Source: UBA3775 sp051877895 (lineage in GTDB: Bacteria > Bacillota > Clostridia > Lachnospirales > Lachnospiraceae). Taken from it: a stretch of DNA of 64,000 bases. Both the position numbers and the translations under genes were made by a program. Location: positions 1 to 64,000 of the forward strand of contig JBJEJI010000006.1 in NCBI GenBank assembly GCA_051877895.1, given 5' to 3'. Under the pieces are notes generated by a model. It worked only from the letters and a program-made list of their open reading frames with translations, did not search any database and was not told where the DNA came from. This document shows positions 51,223-58,045 of this stretch, piece after piece. Numbering within the stretch: the stretch's first letter is position 1; each line of letters begins with the position of its first letter.

Positions 51223-53712
51223 GTGAAAGAAACATGGATGCTGAAAAATAAGTCGGCAGATTTTAAACATATCTGTGAAACCTTTAACGTCAGCCTTCCT
51301 ATGGCAAGACTTATTGTCAATAGGGGATACTGTGAGGATGATGACATACATAATTATCTCTATCCGGATTTAAAACAGCTTCCTTCCTATACTTTGTTAA
51401 AAGATATAAACAAAGCTGTAAGCATTATAAAAAAAGCAATTGATAATGGTTCCCATATCAGAATAATCGGAGATTATGATGTGGACGGTGTAACCTCTAC
51501 TTATTTGTTGATGCAGGCACTTGAGGAATTGGGAGCATATGTATCCTACAGAATTCCGGACAGAATAGCAGATGGATACGGAATAAGTTTCGGAATGATT
51601 GATGAGGCTTTGACCGACGGAATTGATTTGATAATAACCTGTGATAATGGAATTGCTGCAGGAGCCCAGATTGAATATGCAAAACAACAGGGACTTATGG
51701 TAGTTGTAACCGATCATCATGATATTCCGGAAGTATTGCCTCCTGCAGATTGTATTATTAATCCTAAACAGACAGATTGTGATTATCCGAATAAGGGAAT
51801 TTGCGGAGCAGTTGTTGCTGCAAAACTTTGTGAAGCTCTTTTCTCTGAATATGGATTTGGTGGTTTTATTGAAAAGCATCTGGATATTCTTGCTATGGCA
51901 ACCGTATGTGACGTTATGGAACTTACGGGAGAGAACAGGGTAATTGTTAAACTGGGACTTGAAGAAGTTAATAAGAAAACCAATATGGGATTAAAGGCAT
52001 TAATTGAAGTAAACGGTCTTCAGTTTAAGAAAATATCCTGTTATCATCTTGGCTTTGTTTTAGGCCCCTGTCTGAATGCTACCGGAAGACTTGAAACAGC
52101 TGATTCCGGTGTTGAACTTTTACGCACGGACAATCCGAAAGATGCTCGGTGTCTTGCAGAACATTTAAAAGAGTTAAATGAAATTCGTAAAGATAAAACT
52201 CAAAAAGGAATTGAAAAGGCTGTTGATACCATAGAATATGGTCCCGATAAAGATGATTCCGTACTGGTTGTATATATTAGCGGATGCCATGAAAGTCTTG
52301 CCGGAATTATTGCCGGGAGAATTCGTGAAAAATACAACCGTCCAACAATTATTTTTACACAGAGTATGGCTGATGATGAGGTATTAAAGGGTTCAGGCAG
52401 AAGCACAGAGGTCTACAACATGTTTCAGGAAATCAGTAAATGCCGCAATCTGTTACTAAAATTTGGAGGCCATCCAATGGCTGCCGGGCTTAGTATACGC
52501 AGGGATAATCTGGAACAGTTCAGGAAAGAGCTTAATGAAAACTGTACTGTTGATTTATCTGCTGCAGTGAAAAAGGTTTTAATAGACATAAGAATGATTC
52601 TTTCGTATTCTGACCACCGCTTTGTAAATGAACTTGAGCTTTTGGAACCTACCGGAAACGGAAACGAAAAGCCTGTTCTGGCAGACAGTAATGTAATTGT
52701 TAAGCGCATACAAAGATTTGGTAAAGAAGCAAATTTTCTGAAAATGGATGTTACGGACAGTAACGGAGTTCCTGTAACAGTTAAAATGTTTACACGTACA
52801 GAAGATTTTATTTCTGAATTTGAAAAGGTTTATGGTCGGGAAAGTCTGAACAATACTTTTAACGGAAAAGGAAATGAAAAGGTTCATTTCATATACTATC
52901 CGGAATTAAATGAGTATAACGGAATAACCTCGGTGCAGATTCACATTAACAGCTGGATGTTTCCTGAGGACAGTAAAAAATCGGAACAGTCAGATAAAGA
53001 AAATGACAACTTACGTAATAAAGCAAATGAAAAAAATAATTATGCACAGAAAACAAAATCCGGTAGATGTTATATCTTTGGAGCAGGCTCTCTGTCTGAA
53101 CTTCCGGTAGTACCGAAAGAAGATGACTATATTATAGCTGCTGATGGTGGCTATGAGCATGTACTCAGGCTGGGTCTTGTGCCGGATGAACTAATAGGGG
53201 ATTTTGATTCACTTACGGATGCATTTAAAGCAAAAGTACCTGATTCCACAAAAATTACCCGTTTCCCTGTTGAAAAGGATGATACCGACACGGCATTAGC
53301 CGTAAAAAAAACCATTGAAAAGGGTTATAATACTATATATCTTCTTGGATGCACCGGAGGAAATCGTATTGAACATACACTTGCCAATATCTCCCTTCTG
53401 GGTTACGGCGCAGAAAAGAATGTCAGAATCTATATGTTTGACGGAAATAGCACAATGATGGCTGTTAAAAACAAAAAAGTTGTTTTTGATGAAAAGTGCA
53501 GCGGTAATCTTTCTGTATTTGCATTTGGTGGTGAAGCGTTTGGTGTTACTGTGAAAAATCTGAAATATACCCTTGATGATGCAGAACTGTTTCCGGAGGT
53601 GTCCTTGGGAGTCAGCAATTCATTTATAGGAAAAAAAGCAGAAATAAGTGTTAAGAAGGGCACTCTTTTGATAGTGGGAGATTATTTGCCAAAATTGATT
53701 ACAATAGAATAA
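51223..53712 (+). CDS. recJ: Fusion of ssDNA exonuclease RecJ and thiamine pyrophosphokinase
   Basis: 829 residues in one uninterrupted frame. Residues about 1-575 are RecJ: DHH motif I GDYDVDG (about 83-89), TCDNG, TDHHD (DHH about 164-166), DHHA1 with GRSTEVYNMFQ and KFGGHPMAAGLSI, and an OB-like domain to about 575. A charged Lys/Asn/Glu linker (about 580-610) follows. From about 613 comes a full-length thiamine pyrophosphokinase: ADGGYEHVLRLGLVPD, GDFDS (about 659-663), EKDDTDTALA, GCTGGNRIEHTLANISLLG, and the C-terminal thiamine-binding part with SNSFIG. GTG start, GGAGG five bases upstream. RecJ degrades 5' ends of single-stranded DNA in repair; TPK makes TPP from thiamine and ATP. I know of no functional link. 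Confidence 0.9.
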   Translation: MKETWMLKNKSADFKHICETFNVSLPMARLIVNRGYCEDDDIHNYLYPDLKQLPSYTLLKDINKAVSIIKKAIDNGSHIRIIGDYDVDGVTSTYLLMQALEELGAYVSYRIPDRIADGYGISFGMIDEALTDGIDLIITCDNGIAAGAQIEYAKQQGLMVVVTDHHDIPEVLPPADCIINPKQTDCDYPNKGICGAVVAAKLCEALFSEYGFGGFIEKHLDILAMATVCDVMELTGENRVIVKLGLEEVNKKTNMGLKALIEVNGLQFKKISCYHLGFVLGPCLNATGRLETADSGVELLRTDNPKDARCLAEHLKELNEIRKDKTQKGIEKAVDTIEYGPDKDDSVLVVYISGCHESLAGIIAGRIREKYNRPTIIFTQSMADDEVLKGSGRSTEVYNMFQEISKCRNLLLKFGGHPMAAGLSIRRDNLEQFRKELNENCTVDLSAAVKKVLIDIRMILSYSDHRFVNELELLEPTGNGNEKPVLADSNVIVKRIQRFGKEANFLKMDVTDSNGVPVTVKMFTRTEDFISEFEKVYGRESLNNTFNGKGNEKVHFIYYPELNEYNGITSVQIHINSWMFPEDSKKSEQSDKENDNLRNKANEKNNYAQKTKSGRCYIFGAGSLSELPVVPKEDDYIIAADGGYEHVLRLGLVPDELIGDFDSLTDAFKAKVPDSTKITRFPVEKDDTDTALAVKKTIEKGYNTIYLLGCTGGNRIEHTLANISLLGYGAEKNVRIYMFDGNSTMMAVKNKKVVFDEKCSGNLSVFAFGGEAFGVTVKNLKYTLDDAELFPEVSLGVSNSFIGKKAEISVKKGTLLIVGDYLPKLITIE

Positions 53713-53721
53713 AGGCAATAA

Positions 53722-53758
53722 AAATGCGGAATACCATGTAAGAGTATTCCGCATCGTT
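53722..53758. terminator. Bidirectional terminator between recJ-TPK and thiT
   Basis: Perfect 11-bp stem ATGCGGAATAC (53724-53734) / GTATTCCGCAT (53744-53754), with A run before and T-rich run after, between convergent genes. Confidence 0.85.
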
Positions 53759-53807
53759 GTTTTTACTGATTTGTAATTCATGATTCCCACAGTTATATGG
53801 TGCAGCT

Positions 53808-54599
53808 TTAGGAATTAGCTTCACGTCTGAGACGGATTAATACAGAAGCAACTCCCGGGATAAGGAGAACTACAATTGTAAGGAGCATTTCTGCACCGAT
53901 AAAGCTGAAGTTATAAACGATTGGGTATATAGATGTCAGGCTCTTTGGGAAATTATCCGGCATGTAGTCCATCCAGAACATGTATCCACCGATTGAATGA
54001 CTGATGCCACGAACTACGGCTCCTACGGCATATCCAATAATCAGTCCTTTTTTACTGAGATGTTTTTCGCCTGTCTCATGGTTTTTGTCCTTCATGTTTC
54101 TGAATAATCCACTGAAGCCTAAAGCAGCAAAGGCAAAAATATAATCAAAGAAAACCTGCAGAGGACTTAAAAGCCATGGATCCTGAATTAACTGAAGAAT
54201 ACCGTAGGCAAGACCGCAAAGGACACCGGTTTTAACGCCAAAACAGTAGCCGATATAAGTAATAAAAAACATGCTGAAAAGAGTAATGCTTCCGCCGTAA
54301 GGCATTTCGAAAAGTTTGAGATTACTGCATACATATGCCAGTGCAATACAGACTGCACAGACAACCAGCTTTTTCGTGCCGAAGGCAGTAAGACTTTTAG
54401 TTTTGTTACTCTTTTTGCCGGTATCTTCTTTTTTATCGGCATCATCTGATGTAAGCTTTTTGGCAAGAAGAATACCGATGATTACAAGAATTACTGCAAG
54501 AATAATCATTACAATCATTCCGTTTTTAGTAAAAGCAAAATTTCCCGGATATTCTTCATTCTCATTAAGGAAAAAGCTTGTAATACTAGAAATAAACAT
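53808..54599 (-). CDS. thiT: ECF transporter thiamine-specific S component ThiT, with N-terminal extension
   Basis: 263 residues. The C-terminal 190 residues are ThiT-like: ALAYVCSNLKLFEMPYGGSI, GVKTGVLCGLAYGILQ, QDPWLLSPLQVFFDY and SIGGYMFWMDYMP are typical thiamine-binding segments. The first about 70 residues add an extra membrane helix (VMIILAVILVIIGILLA) and a Lys/Asp-rich linker, which classic ThiT lacks. The start is supported by GGAGG seven T's upstream of the ATG. The TPP riboswitch in the leader confirms thiamine relation. ThiT works with the shared EcfT/EcfA modules, which are not in the window. Confidence 0.9.
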   Translation of the reverse strand: MFISSITSFFLNENEEYPGNFAFTKNGMIVMIILAVILVIIGILLAKKLTSDDADKKEDTGKKSNKTKSLTAFGTKKLVVCAVCIALAYVCSNLKLFEMPYGGSITLFSMFFITYIGYCFGVKTGVLCGLAYGILQLIQDPWLLSPLQVFFDYIFAFAALGFSGLFRNMKDKNHETGEKHLSKKGLIIGYAVGAVVRGISHSIGGYMFWMDYMPDNFPKSLTSIYPIVYNFSFIGAEMLLTIVVLLIPGVASVLIRLRREANS

Positions 54600-54606
54600 A
54601 AAAAAA

Positions 54607-54630
54607 CCTCCTGAAGCTTTTGCCTGGAGG
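54607..54630 (-). promoter_or_regulatory. Expression-platform hairpin that pairs with the thiT ribosome binding site
   Basis: Read on minus: CCTCC (54626-54630) pairs with GGAGG (54607-54611), the thiT Shine-Dalgarno, around a small inner stem (GC/GC) and AAAA loop. Seven T's and the ATG follow. So one hairpin can act both as a terminator-like and as an RBS-hiding structure. Confidence 0.6.
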
Positions 54631-54685
54631 GGAACTTAAAGGGAATTGTTACGAAAGCTTAACCGGTATTTGTTTCGTAATATTA

Positions 54686-54770
54686 ACCTGCTTCCTTACG
54701 CCGGTATTAACCGGATCAAGTAATAAGGGTCAGTGAATTCACTTCTCAGCATAAGCGCCCCTAGCAAATA
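54686..54770 (-). ncRNA. TPP riboswitch (THI element)
   Basis: Read on the minus strand, the aptamer shows the conserved order GGGGCGC (54756-54762), CTGAGA (54744-54749), ACCCTT (54725-54730), TGATCCGGTTAATACCGG and GCGTAAGGAAGCAGG (down to about 54688). These are the J3/2, THI-box and pyrophosphate-sensing parts. It controls thiT; binding of TPP should lower expression. Between aptamer and hairpin lies a variable linker (54631-54685) with AATACCGGTTAAGC that may form the antiterminator. Confidence 0.92.
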
Positions 54771-54779
54771 TTATGTTAT

Positions 54780-54791
54780 GCGGTTTCCCGC
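54780..54791 (-). promoter_or_regulatory. GNRA-loop hairpin at the 5' end of the thiT leader
   Basis: GCGG-GAAA-CCGC on the minus strand, immediately at the predicted transcription start and before the aptamer. Might stabilise the mRNA 5' end; no family assignment. Confidence 0.5.
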
Positions 54792-54798
54792 AGAGACA

Positions 54799-54827
54799 AT
54801 CTTATTACAAATTCTTTATAAAGTCAA
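54799..54827 (-). promoter_or_regulatory. Promoter of thiT
   Basis: Minus strand: TTGACT (54822-54827), 17-bp spacer, TAAGAT (54799-54804). Predicted start near 54792. Confidence 0.7.
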
Positions 54828-54868
54828 CATAAAAATAAAAGAACGTGTATTGTTGTGTTACAAAAGTA

Positions 54869-54897
54869 TTGCATAATTCATCTTATAATTGTAAAAT
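54869..54897 (+). promoter_or_regulatory. Promoter of pyrC
   Basis: TTGCAT (54869-54874), 17-bp spacer, TAAAAT (54892-54897). No PyrR-type attenuator seen in the short leader. Confidence 0.55.
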
Positions 54898-54949
54898 ACT
54901 GAGATGGAGGTTGTAATAAAAGGTAATAAATCGAAAAACGGAGGTTTGT

Positions 54950-56248
54950 ATGAGATTATTCATAAAAAACGGACTGGTAGTTGATCCGGCAAACCATATC
55001 AATGATGTCAGAAATATTTTGATTGAAGACGGTATCATTGTTAATAACAATGCTGATGTGAATGAAGCTGCCGACAAAACCATTGACGCAGAAGGTCTTG
55101 TTGTAATGCCTGGCTTTGTAGATTTGCATGTTCATTTCCGCGATCCGGGGTTTACTCATAAAGAAACAATAGAAACCGGTTCCATGGCGGCTGCCCACGG
55201 CGGAGTTACTTCGGTCTGTACCATGCCGAATACAAAGCCGGCAACGGATTGTGGAGAAGTAGTATCGTATGTTATAAATGAAGGAAAAAAATACGGCTAT
55301 ACCAACATTTTCCCTGTTGGAGCCATAACAGTAGGTCAGGAAGGCAAAGTTCTTACTGATTTTAAAGAAATGAAAGAAGCGGGAGCGGTTGCGTTATCTG
55401 AAGACGGAAAATCAGTAATGGATATATTCCTGTATAAAGAGGCTATGAAAAATGCCGCTGAAAATAATCTCCCTGTAATGGCTCATTGTGAAGACAGAAA
55501 TCTTGTTAAAGGTGGTGTAATAAATGCCGGAGCAAAGCAGGAAGAACTTGGTTTGCCCGGAATTACAAACAGCGTTGAGGATGTAATTACTGCACGAGAT
55601 ATTTTCCTTGCAGGAGAAGCAGGAGCAGCACTTCATTTATGCCATTGCTCTACAAAGGGGGCAGTATGGCTTGTCAGAATGGCAAAACAAATGGGAATGA
55701 AGGTTACTGCTGAGGTTTGTCCTCATCATTTCATTCTTTGCGATGAAGATATTCCATGTGATGATTCCATGTATAAAATGAATCCTCCTCTTCGTTCCAG
55801 AGAAGATAAAGAGGCTCTGATTGAGGGCCTTAAAGATGGAACAATGGAAGTAATTTCCACAGATCATGCACCTCACAGTGCTGAAGAAAAGCAGAAAGGC
55901 TTTTCCGGTTCTCCATTCGGAATCGTTGGATTGGAAACATCTTTTGCCTTAAGTTATACAGAACTTGTTGAAACCGGTATACTGACGCTGTCAGAGCTTG
56001 TTGAAAAAATGAGTGTAAACCCATCCGGAATCATTGGAATAGACAGAGGTAATCTTGGAGTAGGAAAAACTGCGGATATTTGTATTGCCGATATCAGCAA
56101 TGAATATGAAATCAATCCAAACGATTTTTATTCCATGGGCACAAATATGCCTTATGCAGGAAGAAAGGTTAAAGGAAAAATTCTTCATACTGTTCTTGGT
56201 GGCAGAGTAGTACTTGAAGACGGATTGATTGTACTTCCGGAAGAATAA
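54950..56248 (+). CDS. pyrC: Dihydroorotase
   Basis: 432 residues, class I dihydroorotase. Metal-binding GFVDLHVHFRDPG, MPNTKPATD, AHCEDRNL, CHCSTKG and the catalytic Asp motif STDHAPHSAEEK are present. It closes carbamoyl-aspartate to dihydroorotate in pyrimidine synthesis. RBS CGGAGG. pyrF follows after 65 bp on the same strand, so they form a pyrimidine operon. Confidence 0.95.
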   Translation: MRLFIKNGLVVDPANHINDVRNILIEDGIIVNNNADVNEAADKTIDAEGLVVMPGFVDLHVHFRDPGFTHKETIETGSMAAAHGGVTSVCTMPNTKPATDCGEVVSYVINEGKKYGYTNIFPVGAITVGQEGKVLTDFKEMKEAGAVALSEDGKSVMDIFLYKEAMKNAAENNLPVMAHCEDRNLVKGGVINAGAKQEELGLPGITNSVEDVITARDIFLAGEAGAALHLCHCSTKGAVWLVRMAKQMGMKVTAEVCPHHFILCDEDIPCDDSMYKMNPPLRSREDKEALIEGLKDGTMEVISTDHAPHSAEEKQKGFSGSPFGIVGLETSFALSYTELVETGILTLSELVEKMSVNPSGIIGIDRGNLGVGKTADICIADISNEYEINPNDFYSMGTNMPYAGRKVKGKILHTVLGGRVVLEDGLIVLPEE

Positions 56249-56313
56249 AAAATAATGTTTGATATAAATATTAAAAATCTGAAAAGAATACGAAAATAAA
56301 CGGAGGAAAATAA

Positions 56314-57228
56314 ATGATTAATAAATTAGTACAGGAAATAAAAAATAAAAAGGCACCGGTGGTAGTTGGTCTTGACCCTACACTTGCCATGGTACCTGAT
56401 TGTATAAAGGAAAAGGCTTTTAAAGAGTTCGGAGAAACTCTTGAGGGTGCTGCAGAAGCGATCTGGCAGTTTAACAAGGCTATAGTAGACAGCACTTATG
56501 ATCTTATTCCTGCTGTAAAGCCACAGGTTGCAATGTATGAGCAGCTTGGTGTTCCGGGTGTAGAGGTTTTCAAAAAAACAGTTGATTACTGTAAGGAAAA
56601 GGGACTTGTTGTTATCGGTGATGTTAAGAGAGGCGATATCGGATCAACTTCTGCCGCATATGCAACAGCTCATCTTGGTAAAGTAATGGTTGGCAGCAAG
56701 GCTTGCTACGGTTTCAATGAAGATTTTGCAACTGTAAATCCGTATCTTGGTTCAGATGGTATCAATCCTTTTCTTGAAGTATGTAATGAGGAAAAAAAGG
56801 GTATTTTTGTTCTTGTTAAGACAAGTAACCCAAGTAGTGGTGAGTTCCAGGATAAGCTGATTGACGGCAGACCTCTTTATGAAATAGTTGGTGAAAAGGT
56901 TGCTGAATGGGGCAACGCATGCATGGGTGATGATTACAGCTATGTTGGCGCTGTTGTCGGAGCAACGTATCCTGAAATGGGAAAAGTACTTCGTAAAATT
57001 ATGCCTAAGGCATATATTCTTATTCCAGGCTACGGTGCCCAGGGTGGGAAGGCAGCAGATTTGCTCCCGTATTTCAATGAGGATGGACTTGGTGCAATAG
57101 TAAACTCCAGTCGTGGTATTATTGCTGCATACAAAAATGCTAAATACAATTTTGCTCCGGAAAATTTTGCAGAAGCATCAAGAAAGGCTGTTGTTGATAT
57201 GATTGAGGATATTAACAGTATATTTTAA
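56314..57228 (+). CDS. pyrF: Orotidine-5'-phosphate decarboxylase (type 2)
   Basis: 304 residues. VVVGLDPTLAMVP at the start, the catalytic DVKRGDIGSTS, VNPYLGSDG and the phosphate-binding PGYGAQGG are characteristic of the longer type 2 enzyme. It makes UMP. RBS CGGAGG. Its stop overlaps that of the convergent DedA gene by a few bases. Confidence 0.95.
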   Translation: MINKLVQEIKNKKAPVVVGLDPTLAMVPDCIKEKAFKEFGETLEGAAEAIWQFNKAIVDSTYDLIPAVKPQVAMYEQLGVPGVEVFKKTVDYCKEKGLVVIGDVKRGDIGSTSAAYATAHLGKVMVGSKACYGFNEDFATVNPYLGSDGINPFLEVCNEEKKGIFVLVKTSNPSSGEFQDKLIDGRPLYEIVGEKVAEWGNACMGDDYSYVGAVVGATYPEMGKVLRKIMPKAYILIPGYGAQGGKAADLLPYFNEDGLGAIVNSSRGIIAAYKNAKYNFAPENFAEASRKAVVDMIEDINSIF

Positions 57229-57851
57229 TCAGTCTTTGTTTTAGCTTTAAATTTTATAATCCTGTAAGCAATATATGTTAAAACAGGAAATAAAATACAA
57301 ATTAGTAAAATGTATTTATAGTTTTTATAGTAGGAGATAACTATTGACCAGTTGTTTCCCAATATATAACCGCAGGCTATGAGCACGCTGTTCCATGTTA
57401 TGATACCAAGAAATGACCATGTGAGATATTCATGTCTTGGCATTTGTGCCAGTCCTGCGGCAAAAGCAATATAGGTTCTGAAAAGAGGAATTATTCTGCT
57501 TATACACACAGCATATTTTCCTCTTTTTTCAATAAAAGCAGTACATTTTGCCAGGGTTTCCGGATTGAAGTTAATAATTTTCTTTTTTTTATATGGCGAT
57601 AAATTCTTTATCGCTGCCTTTTTCATAAGCTTATTTCCTAAATACAGGGAAATAATATATATTAGATAGGTTCCCGCAAGACCGGCTATGGAACATACAA
57701 TTGTCACCGGAATAAAACCCATTCCCGCAGCTGCAGCCGCTGCTCCGGACAGTGGAAGCACTATTTCACTGGAAACCGGAAAACAGGCATATTCCAGAAA
57801 CACGATTATTATCATGGCATAAATACCGTATTGTGTAATAAATGAAATCAT
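57225..57851 (-). CDS. DedA-family membrane protein
   Basis: 208 residues with about five helices. YGIYAMIIIVFLEYACFPVSSEIVLPLSG and the R-x3-P loop in ISRIIPLFRTYIAFAAGLAQM are typical DedA features; the family flips or scrambles lipid carriers such as undecaprenyl phosphate. The start is uncertain: ATG at 57851 fits the family length but has no clear RBS; a longer in-frame start with ATG at 57899 gives 17 more residues, also without an RBS. Confidence 0.85.
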   Translation of the reverse strand: MISFITQYGIYAMIIIVFLEYACFPVSSEIVLPLSGAAAAAAGMGFIPVTIVCSIAGLAGTYLIYIISLYLGNKLMKKAAIKNLSPYKKKKIINFNPETLAKCTAFIEKRGKYAVCISRIIPLFRTYIAFAAGLAQMPRHEYLTWSFLGIITWNSVLIACGYILGNNWSIVISYYKNYKYILLICILFPVLTYIAYRIIKFKAKTKTD

Positions 57852-57967
57852 ATTTTCTATTTTAACCCATACCGGATTATATATACCCGGAGGCTGCATC
57901 AATTGTTAATTTATATGAATATAATAAAAAATCATTCATATGAGTAAAGTCATTTGTGTATAAACAG

Positions 57968-57995
57968 TTGACTTATTTCTCCAAAAAGGTATAAT
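57968..57995 (+). promoter_or_regulatory. Promoter of leuS
   Basis: TTGACT (57968-57973), 16-bp spacer, TATAAT (57990-57995), giving a leader of only about 45 bases. Confidence 0.75.
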
Positions 57996-58045
57996 GAAAG
58001 AATGGAAAAAAATTAATTAAATTTAATATATAAACGGAGGACAGA

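Noticed and set aside
54904..54982. Possible leader peptide before pyrC
   Set aside because: No RBS, overlaps pyrC in another frame and has no regulatory codon run.
57996..58045. T-box leader for leuS
   Set aside because: The predicted promoter leaves only about 45 bases of leader, with no T-box motif or terminator.
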